Counted from the stretch's first letter, positions 27,899-36,273 are shown. The stretch is 64,000 bases of DNA from Nostoc sp. PCC 7107 (GCF_000316625.1 NC_019676.1:4792501-4856500), one strand, 5' to 3'. The notes: generated by a model from the sequence alone, not told the origin. Translations and numbers: made by a program.

Positions 27899-28108
27899 GT
27901 TGATTCACAACCTTATGTTGTTGGTTCACAACATTACGCCGTTAGTTCACAACCTTATGTTGTTGGTTCACAACCTTAAGCCGTTGATTCACAACCTTAC
28001 AATATTCATTCAAAACATTACAACTTTGGTTCAAAACATGACAATGTTGGTGCAGAACATTACAACTTTGGTTCAAAACATAACAACGTTGGTTCAAAAC
28101 ATGACAAC
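27899..28108. repeat. 21-bp minisatellite, ten copies
   Basis: Ten consecutive 21-bp units of the type GTTGGTTCACAACCTTATGTT show no gaps. Units 1-5 carry TTCACAAC and units 6-10 mostly TTCAAAAC, so the array has two sub-families. In the first type each unit contains GTTG...CAAC, able to pair. Because 21 is divisible by three, both strands stay open over the array; I do not regard either frame as a gene. Confidence 0.92.
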
Positions 28109-28218
28109 ATTTGTGTAAATGCTTATATATTCGCAACCACAACTTAAACAAAACTTATAACCAAATCACAATAAACTAGGATGAAAATCAAGAAATTCAA
28201 TCTCTCAAACTCTTCTCC

Positions 28219-31200
28219 TCAGCGCCTCCGCGTGAAATAAAAAATTGCATCATACATCTCTTCAGCGTACTCTTCACCCGTTGCCTCGAAAATAGCTTGA
28301 AACTGACTTTCGCCTAACTGCTGGAGTATACGGGCTAAAGCATCGATAACATAACCAATCCAATCTTGATTATTTTCTAAGCCAATAGCGAAAAGCCGAA
28401 TGTAAATTGGCAAAGCCTCAGCGTAATTTTCTTGAGCTTCTAAAACCCTTGCCCACTTACCCAATGTTTGTGAAGCCTTACGCCAATCGCGGAATTGCTC
28501 ATAAATTTCCCAGGCTTTTTGATAATAGTTAATTGCCACATCAAACTGCCGTTGCTCTTCGGCTATCATGCCCAGTTGGTGATAGTCACCAGCAGCACTG
28601 TAAAAATCCCCGGCATCTTCGTTTATCTTCAGCGCCTTGTTGTAGTAATCAACAGCCACATCAAACTGCCTCTGCTCTTGGGCTACCATGCCCAGTTGGT
28701 GATATTCTCTAGCAGCACTGTACAAATCCCCGGCATCTTCTTTTATCTTCAGCGCCTTGTTGTAGTAATCAACAGCCACATCAAACTGCCGTTGCTCTTG
28801 GGCTACTATGCCCAGGTGGTGATATTCTCTAGCAGCACTGTACAAATCCCCAGCATCTTCTTTTATCTTCAGCGCCTTGTTGTAGTAATCAACAGCCACA
28901 TCAAACTGCCGTTGCTCTTGGGCTACCATGCCCAGTTGGTGATAGACAGTTGCAGCAGAGTAGAAATCCCCTGCATCTTCTTTTATCTTCAGCGCCTTTT
29001 TGTAGTAATCAACAGCCACATCAAACTGCCGTTGCTTATAGGCGATATTGCCCAGTTGGTGATAGTCAGTTGCAGCAGAGTAGAAATCCCCTGCATCTTC
29101 TTTTATCTTCAGCGCCTTTTTGTAGTAATCAACAGCCACATCAAACTGCCGTTGCTTTTCGGCTACCGCGCCCAGTTGGTGATAGACAGTTGCAGCATAG
29201 TAGAAATTCCCTGCATCTTCATATATCTTCAGCGTCTTTTTGTAGTAATCAACAGCCACATCAAACTGCCGTTGCTCTTGGGCTACTATGCCCAGCTGGT
29301 GATACTCACGCGCAGCCGAGTAGAAATCCCCTGCATCTTCAAAAATCTTCAGCGCCTTTTTGTAGTAATCAACAGCCACATCAAACTGCCGTTGCTCTTG
29401 GGCTACTATGCCCAGTTGGTAATAAGCAACAGCAATTCTGTCATTCACTGAAGGGTCATTTAAAGCTATCAATTCATCTAAAATTTCTTGATGAACTTTT
29501 CCCGCCCCTTCTAAATCACCACTTAGCCGCGCTTCAATAGCTTCGTTACCCCGCAAATAAATCCAGAAATCAAAAGCATCTTTACCCTTTGGTTTTGCAT
29601 CTGCCAAGTGAATGCCAATTTGCTTCAGCGCCCGTTGTTGCAGTGACTTAAATTCGGGTTTGCGCCCGATGCGCTCATACACTTCTCCCAAGGTTTGCAG
29701 AATTTCCTGTGCATAAGCCCATTCTTGTTGCTGTTCGGCAAGGCGCAGGTTTTGCAACAGGTTTGGTTCTTCGACTCGCAGCATAAAGGTTGCCAGTTCA
29801 GCATTGCTGATGAGTTTCTCGCCGTAGTTATCCGCTAAATAAGCGTAGAAAATCAGCAACTTTTTTTCGAGTTTGTTAATCACCTCTTGGGAAGCCATTG
29901 TGTTTAACTGCTGACGCAAATACCAGGGTAGTGCTGGGTGAATTTTGTAGATAGTCTCACCAAATAAATATTCCAAAATACCTGCGGCGGCAGCTTCATT
30001 GAGAATTCTTAGCCAATCTGGTTTTTGCAAGTTCTCCCCAAACACGGCTTGATAAGCTTGCCCAAATTCATTATCAGGACTTGCTGAAAACAGAGGCAGC
30101 CAATCTGCATTAACCCGTTCCGAAAACAGCGCCAAAAATGGTAAATGTCGTCGTGTACGTTCTGACAATTTAGCAAAGGAATAATCCAACGACACAGTAA
30201 GAGATTTTTCTCTCCCTTCTTCCTCTTGTCCCCTAAAAGTATCCAACCCCCGCCGCAGCGCCTCAATTAACTGCACAGGTGTCTGTGTCTTTAAATGCGG
30301 TAACACCACCCGCAAAGACAACGGATGTCCCCCCAATAATTTCAACAATTCCAAATACTCTGCTGGTAGGTTCTTTCTCTCCACACCCACCGTTTGCAAA
30401 ATCTTCGCGGCTAACTCTTGGGCATCCGCTTGAGACAACCCCCGCAAGTTGATTAAACTATACCCACAATCCAACCAAGCTTCTTCGCCGCGACTGGTAA
30501 TTAATACCCAAGATTTACCACCCCGCAATTCTTTAAGAAACCGCTTCAGCTTGTTTCTTTCTTCCCCACTCAATAATGGTTCATTCCCCGTAGGGAAACC
30601 GTTGACAGGTTCAAAGTTATCCCAAATCAACAAGCAAGGATTAGTTTGCAGATATTGCCGCACCACATCCTCTTGCTTATCTGGCATCATTTGGGAAAAT
30701 CTCTCACCTCCTAACGCCCTACCAATTTGGTTAATTACCTGACTCAACCCCGCACCCTGTTCAAAGGAGGTGAAGAACATACCGCCTGTACGTCCTTGAG
30801 TGTCATTTAACCACCGGGTGAAACCTGCGGCTAACTCAGTTTTACCAACGCCGCCCATTCCCTGCACCAAAACCAGATGATTTTGCCGAAATGCTCTCTC
30901 TAAACGCAAAATCTCATAATCCCGCCCAATAAAACCATAAGCACTTTCATCGGGTAAACCTACAGCTTTGCTGCTTTCTGGAGTGTTGTCTGTTTGCGCC
31001 ATCAAATCAGCAAAACTCGGTGCTGTCTTCTTAGGAACAAAAGGCGTATAGGGTTCCTGCTGATACAACACCGGCACAAGCCAATCTTGTAAAGCTAAAT
31101 TTCCTTTGGGACTGGGGCGCATTTTGTCAATAGACATGGACTTACGCCCTGCTGCAACTGCTGTGGCGATACACTCTCCCCTGACTAATTCCCCATACAA

Positions 31201-32145
31201 CCGCCCAATAAAGTGTTCTGCACCTTTGGCGTAAACTGAATACGCCATTGCTACCACACCCTTAGCCCCCAATTTCACCAACTGTCCCGCCACAGAAGAA
31301 AAGGCTTCTTCCCCTACTTGTCCAGACTTGCAAGCATTCAGTACAAAAATCGGCACACGACAATCTGTTAAATATTGGGCAATTTCTCTAGCGCTGACAG
31401 CTTGCTCATTTCCCTGTTCATCCTCAAAGACTAAAACTCCCTGTGTCTCGCTGTCAAAATTCCCATGTCCATCAAAATGGACGATATGATAAAAACCCTT
31501 ATTCGCTTGCAGTTCTGCTTCAAATGCTTTCAAGCTAGGGGGACGCAATACCTTAAGATTGACTCGCTGTCGTATTGGTTGCAGCGCCGCCAGCAGTGGA
31601 CGGGCAATGGTTTTAAACCCAATATCTTGCTGATCGTAAGGACGGGCAATAACTAGTAAAATATTCAGTTGGTCATCGGGCATTGCTGGCAATGGTGCTT
31701 TTACGCCCTGACTGCTGAGACTGCGATACATCCCCGCCAGTGAAGGTGCAAGAAATTGATAATCGTGGGAATATAGCAATTCCCAAGGCAAATTCAGCAC
31801 GTTGGCGTTATCAGAAATGATGCCCAGTTCACAGTTATCTAGCCCTTCTCGTGTCGCTTCCTGAAAAAACTCTCTTCCTTTGTCTGTACTGCGAAATACT
31901 AGCTCAAATAGCTGTTGTCCCCAATGCTGTAATTTTTGTTCAATTTTTACAGCGTTATCTGGAAAAATACCGTAAGGAAACTTGAGATAATCTTCTAAAT
32001 ACCAGCGCAACTCGGCTGCGTTTTCTTCATCGAAGGGTTGCTGGAAGGCGACTTCTGACGCAAAACGAGGACTTTCATATCCGCGTTGCCAAGAAAGTTG
32101 GATTTTGTCGTCTTGATGCGTAATCCGCAACCAATTTTGCGCCAT
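28219..32145 (-). CDS. CHAT protease-NB-ARC-TPR STAND protein
   Basis: A 1308-residue protein. After an N-terminal region (about 1-125) comes a caspase-like CHAT domain (about 160-365) with the catalytic pair His227 (HFDGHG) and Cys272 (LNACKSG). The NB-ARC NTPase follows, with Walker A GMGGVGKT (429-436) and LLIWDNFEPV as Walker B. After the winged-helix region the C-terminal part is eight almost identical 40-residue TPR units (EQRQFDVAVDYYKKALKI type) and a helical cap. Known proteins of this architecture sense a signal through the repeats, oligomerise on ATP and activate the protease. Translation probably starts at ATG 32145 (MAQNWLRI); an in-frame GTG lies 5 codons upstream. Its substrate is unknown. 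Small genes precede it on the same strand. Confidence 0.93.
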   Translation of the reverse strand: MAQNWLRITHQDDKIQLSWQRGYESPRFASEVAFQQPFDEENAAELRWYLEDYLKFPYGIFPDNAVKIEQKLQHWGQQLFELVFRSTDKGREFFQEATREGLDNCELGIISDNANVLNLPWELLYSHDYQFLAPSLAGMYRSLSSQGVKAPLPAMPDDQLNILLVIARPYDQQDIGFKTIARPLLAALQPIRQRVNLKVLRPPSLKAFEAELQANKGFYHIVHFDGHGNFDSETQGVLVFEDEQGNEQAVSAREIAQYLTDCRVPIFVLNACKSGQVGEEAFSSVAGQLVKLGAKGVVAMAYSVYAKGAEHFIGRLYGELVRGECIATAVAAGRKSMSIDKMRPSPKGNLALQDWLVPVLYQQEPYTPFVPKKTAPSFADLMAQTDNTPESSKAVGLPDESAYGFIGRDYEILRLERAFRQNHLVLVQGMGGVGKTELAAGFTRWLNDTQGRTGGMFFTSFEQGAGLSQVINQIGRALGGERFSQMMPDKQEDVVRQYLQTNPCLLIWDNFEPVNGFPTGNEPLLSGEERNKLKRFLKELRGGKSWVLITSRGEEAWLDCGYSLINLRGLSQADAQELAAKILQTVGVERKNLPAEYLELLKLLGGHPLSLRVVLPHLKTQTPVQLIEALRRGLDTFRGQEEEGREKSLTVSLDYSFAKLSERTRRHLPFLALFSERVNADWLPLFSASPDNEFGQAYQAVFGENLQKPDWLRILNEAAAAGILEYLFGETIYKIHPALPWYLRQQLNTMASQEVINKLEKKLLIFYAYLADNYGEKLISNAELATFMLRVEEPNLLQNLRLAEQQQEWAYAQEILQTLGEVYERIGRKPEFKSLQQRALKQIGIHLADAKPKGKDAFDFWIYLRGNEAIEARLSGDLEGAGKVHQEILDELIALNDPSVNDRIAVAYYQLGIVAQEQRQFDVAVDYYKKALKIFEDAGDFYSAAREYHQLGIVAQEQRQFDVAVDYYKKTLKIYEDAGNFYYAATVYHQLGAVAEKQRQFDVAVDYYKKALKIKEDAGDFYSAATDYHQLGNIAYKQRQFDVAVDYYKKALKIKEDAGDFYSAATVYHQLGMVAQEQRQFDVAVDYYNKALKIKEDAGDLYSAAREYHHLGIVAQEQRQFDVAVDYYNKALKIKEDAGDLYSAAREYHQLGMVAQEQRQFDVAVDYYNKALKINEDAGDFYSAAGDYHQLGMIAEEQRQFDVAINYYQKAWEIYEQFRDWRKASQTLGKWARVLEAQENYAEALPIYIRLFAIGLENNQDWIGYVIDALARILQQLGESQFQAIFEATGEEYAEEMYDAIFYFTRRR
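28501..29460. repeat. Eight 120-bp tandem repeats inside the TPR region
   Basis: Eight exact-length 120-bp units encode the 40-residue TPRs. The segment GTAGTAATCAACAGCCACAT recurs in almost every unit without change, and many synonymous sites are identical too. The central units at 28621-28980 are closest to one another. This level of DNA identity points to recent unit duplication or gene conversion. Confidence 0.92.
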
Positions 32146-32373
32146 AACGAACTCTACCACTGGTTAGTTAATCTGATGGTAACTTAACTCAGTAATTCAC
32201 GTAGAGGTCGGTTGATTACGTAAAATCGATACTATTTTGATGGTCTGTTGCCAAGCTTTTCTGGCATCAATAAATTTGATGATACTGCGCTGCGATCGCC
32301 TATCAATTTTCATTGGGGGAAGTTAAACAACTCAACTTCCCCCAGGCTTGTACAACGATAAATTGAGCAGCTT

Positions 32374-32580
32374 TTACTCCCGATAGTTAGCATCTAACCA
32401 ACAGCGCGGTAAACTTTCACCGGAAGGAAAAACGAGATTTTCTTTTGAAAAAGAATCGTTATCTTGTTCTTCTTGACCTGTTTGGTCTTTTCCATGCACG
32501 ATATTCACATTCGGGTCGATTAATTCCTGAATATCAGTAATTTTTACTAAATCGCTAGTATCTTTGATTTGTAAGAACAT
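32374..32580 (-). CDS. Small acidic hypothetical protein (68 aa)
   Basis: A 68-residue soluble protein starting MFLQIKDTSDLVKITDIQEL. It has a polar acidic middle (GKDQTGQEEQDNDSF) and ends NLVFPSGESLPRCWLDANYRE. A strong ribosome-binding site (CGGAGGTC) precedes the ATG, so it is very likely expressed. I recognise no enzyme domain. It lies 228 bp before the CHAT gene on the same strand and 31 bp after a second small reading frame. The compact shape with one Cys near the C-terminus would suit a binding partner or protease target, but that is only a guess. Confidence 0.72.
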   Translation of the reverse strand: MFLQIKDTSDLVKITDIQELIDPNVNIVHGKDQTGQEEQDNDSFSKENLVFPSGESLPRCWLDANYRE

Positions 32581-32611
32581 AATTGACCTCCGTAATTAGA
32601 TTAGTTCAAAA

Positions 32612-32818
32612 TTATTTACCAGAAGCTTCCACTAGTTTCTTAAAGTGCATATATGCTTGTTCTGGTGTCAGCAGTTGGTATTCTTATTGCCTGCTATCAG
32701 GAAGATGATGCACTATAAAGCTAGGTATGAGATTTAACTTTAAGACCTTTTTTCCTAGTTGATCGGCTGTTTCCGCCAGAGTATATTCATCGTGAAATTT
32801 ATAGGTATTCATATCCAT
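32612..32818 (-). pseudogene. Small gene interrupted by an in-frame TAA
   Basis: An excellent ribosome-binding site (TAGGAGGTG) precedes ATG codons at 32818 and 32812. The frame reads MDMNTYKFHDEYTLAETADQ and so on to ...FIVHHLPDSRQ, then meets TAA at 32686-32684 (44 aa). The same frame continues without shift as EYQLLTPEQAYMHFKKLVEASGK to a second TAA at 32614-32612. The second half still looks like protein, so a single nonsense substitution in a 68-codon gene is the simplest reading. A genuine 44-residue product or a sequencing error are the alternatives. It lies in the same row of small genes as the 68-aa protein at 32374-32580. Confidence 0.6.
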
Positions 32819-32877
32819 CACCTCCTAAAAATAGGTGTGTTAAAAGATTAATTTATGGAATAATTAAAATCCCAAAA

Positions 32878-33186
32878 TTAGAATTCGCGTTGATATTTTT
32901 CTAAAATATCAACCAGATTCACCTGACATTGCAGGGGAAGTAAATCGATTAATGCTAGTTCCCTTCTCCCGCCACCTATCTTTACAGGTATAGATTCCAA
33001 AACTTTAGTTACGCTGTCTTCATTGACAGCGTTAGAAGTAATTAAAGGATATAACTGCTCGGCGACAACAGTATGTAATTTGGCATCAGATAAATAAAGA
33101 TGCCACTTGGCAATATCTATATAGACATTTTCGCCAATTTCCGCTGCTAGGGCTTCTAGTAATTCTGCTGTGTTAGTCTTAGCCAT
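32878..33186 (-). CDS. DUF3181 family protein
   Basis: A 102-residue protein with the DUF3181 pattern of cyanobacteria: ALAAEIGENVYIDIAKWHLYLSDAKLHTVVAEQLYPLI, then VLESIPVKIGGGRRELALIDLLPLQCQVNLVDILEKYQREF. It is a soluble mixed alpha/beta protein of unknown function. ATG 33186 (MAKTNTAELLEAL) was preferred over an in-frame start three codons upstream. The next small reading frame follows after 59 bp on the same strand, so co-transcription with the genes below is possible. Confidence 0.9.
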   Translation of the reverse strand: MAKTNTAELLEALAAEIGENVYIDIAKWHLYLSDAKLHTVVAEQLYPLITSNAVNEDSVTKVLESIPVKIGGGRRELALIDLLPLQCQVNLVDILEKYQREF

Positions 33187-33307
33187 AAAAATCACCCTAT
33201 ATTAAGAAAGAGTGCCAGATTTTAGCCTATATAACCATTATCGCTCAATTACTCAAGCTAAATCTACTCCCGCAGGTTACATAAGCCCTAGCATGAATTG
33301 TCCATCT

Positions 33308-33565
33308 TCAGGTGGATTTAGGCGGTGTGGATGAATAGTTAGCGATCGCTGCAATATAAACTAGATGCACCAATAAAACTATTCCCCAGGCTGTGGTCAA
33401 TAACGGTAGCCACTGCCAATCTGTTGTTTTCAAAATATGAAAAAACCAAAGACCAGAATTAATTGTGGCAGCTACAGCGACATGGACAGCAAAATTCATT
33501 CGGTCATCTAACCTGCGAAATTCGGGGTCACTGCGATCGGGTTTGCGAGGCCAACGAGGAGGCAT
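33308..33565 (-). CDS. 2TM-domain membrane protein
   Basis: An 85-residue protein. A basic N-terminus (MPPRWPRKPDRSDPEFRRLDDRM) leads into two hydrophobic helices (FAVHVAVAATINSGLWFFHIL and WLPLLTTAWGIVLLVHLVYIAA). The layout matches the 2TM domain found alone or before regulators in many bacteria. The function is unknown. A HIP1-like octamer lies within its C-terminal codons. Confidence 0.82.
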   Translation of the reverse strand: MPPRWPRKPDRSDPEFRRLDDRMNFAVHVAVAATINSGLWFFHILKTTDWQWLPLLTTAWGIVLLVHLVYIAAIANYSSTPPKST

Positions 33566-33663
33566 AAATATTTGTTACAAATTTCAATACACTTGATTAT
33601 TTTAAATTGTTTGGGAGTGTAGTTGCGATCGTCTCGGAAGAATGCCAAGCCGCAACTTTAACT

Positions 33664-34041
33664 TCAGGCATTTTTGTAAGCAGACTCGATAGTTTTTAAT
33701 AACTCTGGAATGTCATAAGGTTTGGAAATGAAATGAGCAATTCCCAAGGAAGACGCTAATTCGTCTAGATAACCATGTGCTGTGGCTAACACGATGGCTA
33801 TTTTTATACCTTGTGCTTGGAGGTGCTTGCATACTTCAACTCCTGTGAGTTTTGGCATTCTATTATCTAAAATTAATAAATCTGGCTGTTCTTTGATCAG
33901 TATTTCTAGCGCTTCTTCACCGTTCTTGGCTTCCTTAACTTCCCAACCTTCCTCCTCTAAAAGGAAACTCAGCATCTCTCGACTATCATCGTCATCATCG
34001 GCAATTAGTATTTTGCGCTTTCCTGAATTTTTACTGTTCAT
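33664..34041 (-). CDS. Stand-alone response regulator receiver
   Basis: A 125-residue CheY-like protein with no output domain. The acidic pocket is ILIADDDDDSRE, the phospho-acceptor Asp is in LLILDNRMPKLTG, and the switch Lys is in HFISKPYD. Its first codons overlap the end of the GAF-protein gene by 11 bp, so the two are translationally coupled. Such receivers pass phosphate or act by protein contact; the partner is presumably the upstream gene product or a distant kinase. Confidence 0.95.
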   Translation of the reverse strand: MNSKNSGKRKILIADDDDDSREMLSFLLEEEGWEVKEAKNGEEALEILIKEQPDLLILDNRMPKLTGVEVCKHLQAQGIKIAIVLATAHGYLDELASSLGIAHFISKPYDIPELLKTIESAYKNA

Positions 34042-35236
34042 CTTTCATTCTGGTGATTGGTAGATAAAAAACCTGCGAAGTCGGTGTTGATTGAGAGATA
34101 TCAAAGACTGAATTCACTATGAAACTAATTTGCGCTAACTCAGAATTAGGAATTTCCTTTACTACTACTTTGACTGTTCTACCTTTACCTGCATGATCAA
34201 AAGCTTGGAGAAAATAGTGCAGCAGCTGGCGTAAAAGACTCCTCGGATCAGCTACTACCGTGATTGGTTCGTACCAGTCAGTAACTACTTGTACCTGACG
34301 AATTACAGCTTCTGTCGAGAGAAGATCCACTAAATTGGATATATTATCAGTCAATGACACAGGTTGGAGTGTACCAATCTCGAAGGATGCTAAATTGCGC
34401 CAAATTTCCGCACGACGACGAAATAGTTGAATTGATTGTTCAGCCTGACGCAGCAATTGTATCGCGTAATCTAAACGGTTAACTGCTACCATCCGCGAAA
34501 CGACTTCTAGTTTTAAGCGTGCAGCCTGATGTGCTTGGACAATATCTTGACGTAAGTCTTCCAGTGGTCGATATTCGTTGGGGTTAGACTCTAAAACCAG
34601 ACGAACATCTTTTTCTAAGTTAGCGATTAATAATTCTGCTTCAACTCCGTGAGAAGCGCACAGCAATATCTCTTTCAGGCGTTGTCTAGCATCTGCGCGT
34701 CGTAAAGAGATACTCAAAACTCCGATAATGTTCTGTTTGTCATCACGTAAAGGAATTCCCTGACAGGTAAACGGATGGAAGCCATCAATGAAATGCTCTG
34801 CACTAATAATTTCTACATAATCTGCTTCTGCTAATGGCGTACCAATACCGTTAGCACCAGCTACAGCCTCCGATAGCAAAGCACCAGGCCCAGGAAAAGG
34901 TTCTGGCCCTTGTACAGTCTGTTTGTCACCCACAACATCCAGCACGATCGCTTCACTGTCGCCTAACATGACTGCATGACGATCTGTCCCCGCGGCTTGG
35001 GAGAGCATCCGAATATAAGGTGCAGCCACTTGAATTAAAGTCCGCTTTTGCTCTATCAATCGCTCTGTAGCTAGGATTGATAGTTTTTCGGCTTGCAGAG
35101 CTTGAGAGTTCGCGCCTTGTAAATGCGATCGCTCCCATGCACGATATATAGTTGAGCGCAACATCTTAGCTGGAATCGCACCAGTAGATTTATATACCCG
35201 TCGAGCTTCTAATATATCTAGCTCTTGAGGGGACAT
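34031..35236 (-). CDS. GAF-domain protein with degenerate histidine-kinase-like C-terminus
   Basis: A 401-residue protein. Residues 15-55 resemble the helical start of acetoin-type regulators (MLRSTIYRAWERS). A GAF domain follows (about 70-200, FPGPGALLSEAVAGANGIGTPLAEADY ... HPFTCQGIPLRDDKQNIIGVLSIS). A long helical dimerisation region leads to a C-terminal HATPase-like fold with VVADPRSLLRQLLHYFLQAFDHAGKGRTVKV. The N-box Asn is missing (QLLHYFLQAFDH), no H-box histidine is visible, and the DxGxG loop is replaced (FDISQSTPT). It is therefore probably a pseudokinase that binds a ligand and signals through the coupled receiver. Confidence 0.8.
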   Translation of the reverse strand: MSPQELDILEARRVYKSTGAIPAKMLRSTIYRAWERSHLQGANSQALQAEKLSILATERLIEQKRTLIQVAAPYIRMLSQAAGTDRHAVMLGDSEAIVLDVVGDKQTVQGPEPFPGPGALLSEAVAGANGIGTPLAEADYVEIISAEHFIDGFHPFTCQGIPLRDDKQNIIGVLSISLRRADARQRLKEILLCASHGVEAELLIANLEKDVRLVLESNPNEYRPLEDLRQDIVQAHQAARLKLEVVSRMVAVNRLDYAIQLLRQAEQSIQLFRRRAEIWRNLASFEIGTLQPVSLTDNISNLVDLLSTEAVIRQVQVVTDWYEPITVVADPRSLLRQLLHYFLQAFDHAGKGRTVKVVVKEIPNSELAQISFIVNSVFDISQSTPTSQVFYLPITRMKDEQ

Positions 35237-35479
35237 AGCTTTAATACCCCTTAGCTGATCAATTTCAGCTTTATATTTTCATCCTAAGCTGTTATAGCAA
35301 TTTTTTGATCACTAAAAAATTCTCTGACTAATCGTAAAATATGAATAAACCTCCGTCTCGGCAAAACTTAATAATTTATTTATAATTAAGATTTTTGTAA
35401 TATTTATTAATCTCATCAAAAATATCTCATTTAGCACAAAATAAATATTTTCTTCATTTATATCTATTAAAAAAGATTT

Positions 35480-35536
35480 GTTATTAATCATTATTCATTA
35501 GTCTTTTTTGATTACAAATGATTAATGACTAATAAC
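35480..35536. repeat. Inverted repeat in the region downstream of moaC
   Basis: GTTATTAATCATTA (35480-35493) pairs with TAATGACTAATAAC (35523-35536) with one mismatch. This is a possible moaC terminator on the minus strand. The rest of 35237-35587 is very AT-rich and holds a second small palindrome (AATTTTTT/AAAAAATT near 35297). I see no gene in it. Confidence 0.5.
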
Positions 35537-35587
35537 CAATGAACACCATGACACTAATTTTTTCAATTAAAACCGGATTTTTAGAGT

Positions 35588-36097
35588 TTATAGTTCTGAT
35601 GCGGAATAATCTCCAGATTTCCCCCCAGTTTTACTAATTAAATGAATTGATTCAATTTGAATCGACTTTTCTAAGGCTTTCGCCATATCGTATAAAGTCA
35701 AAGCTGCGACAGAAACGGCAGTTAAAGCTTCCATTTCCACACCAGTTTCTGCTTTGGTTTTCACGGTAGCTTGGATGTGATAACCGGGTAATTGGGAATC
35801 GGGGGTAATTTCCACAGCAACTTTTTGCAATGGTAGGGGATGACACAAGGGAATTAAATTCGCTGTTTGTTTAGCTGCCATAATCCCAGCTATCCGCGCC
35901 GTTGCTAACACATCACCTTTAGGTGTATTGCCAGCCTGAATCGCTGCTAAGGTTTCTGGCAACATCCGCACCCTAGCAACAGCCACAGCTTGGCGGACTG
36001 TAGAGGCTTTATCGGAAACATCTACCATCTGTGCTTGTCCTTGAGAATCGAGATGACTTAACTCGGCAGAAAAATTTTTTTCAGAATTGTCTTGCAT
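35588..36097 (-). CDS. moaC: Cyclic pyranopterin monophosphate synthase
   Basis: A 169-residue enzyme of molybdenum cofactor synthesis that works with MoaA to turn GTP into cyclic pyranopterin. [25 protein letters not shown] is the N-terminal signature. [17 protein letters not shown] holds the conserved Cys-His region, and [27 protein letters not shown] the GVEMEAL motif with catalytic Lys. The length is normal. The start codon lies 37 bp from the divergent tRNA-Arg, leaving very little room for two promoters. Nitrate reductase in these organisms needs this cofactor. Confidence 0.97.
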   Translation of the reverse strand: MQDNSEKNFSAELSHLDSQGQAQMVDVSDKASTVRQAVAVARVRMLPETLAAIQAGNTPKGDVLATARIAGIMAAKQTANLIPLCHPLPLQKVAVEITPDSQLPGYHIQATVKTKAETGVEMEALTAVSVAALTLYDMAKALEKSIQIESIHLISKTGGKSGDYSASEL

Positions 36098-36134
36098 TGC
36101 TTGGGAATATGGTGCTAATATGTTTTTCTGGCAG

Positions 36135-36208
36135 GGGCGTGTAGCTCAGTGGACTAGAGCACGTGGCTACGGACCACGGTGTCGGGGGTTCGAATCCCTC
36201 CTCGCCCG
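36135..36208 (+). tRNA. tRNA-Arg (anticodon ACG)
   Basis: The acceptor GGGCGTG pairs with CTCGCCC apart from a U-U at position 6:67, followed by discriminator G. The D stem is GCTC/GAGC, the anticodon stem CGTGG/CCACG with loop CTACGGA (ACG), and the T stem GGGGG/CCCTC around TTCGAAT. CCA is not encoded. The gene is divergent from moaC and is followed by a hairpin terminator. Confidence 0.95.
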
Positions 36209-36226
36209 TTAAATAAAGCAAAATTA

Positions 36227-36273
36227 AAAAAGCAAAAGGCAAAAGAATTATATTCAATTACCTTTTGCTTTTT
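36227..36273 (+). terminator. Terminator after tRNA-Arg
   Basis: AAAAAGCAAAAGG pairs perfectly with CCTTTTGCTTTTT over a 21-nt loop and ends in five T, 19 bp after the tRNA. The rest of 36274-36649 has no gene that I can support; it must carry the promoter of the phosphatase gene. Confidence 0.82.

Noticed and set aside
27899-28108. CRISPR array
   Set aside because: There are no unique spacers between repeats and no cas genes; this is a plain minisatellite. No CRISPR was seen elsewhere.
27900-28151. Open frames on both strands in the 21-bp array
   Set aside because: The period of 21 keeps all stops away by repetition; there is no ribosome-binding site and both strands are open equally.
28495-29540. 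Long plus-strand open frames opposite the TPR region of the CHAT gene
   Set aside because: They are produced by the 120-bp repeats (a multiple of three) and encode no sensible domain; the minus-strand TPR protein explains the sequence fully.
32374-32580. Acetyltransferase label for the 68-aa protein
   Set aside because: A protein of 68 residues is far too short for a GNAT or LbH acetyltransferase and shows none of their motifs.
36135-36208. tRNA-Arg as attachment site of an integrated element
   Set aside because: I found no second copy of the tRNA 3' end nearby and no integrase gene.
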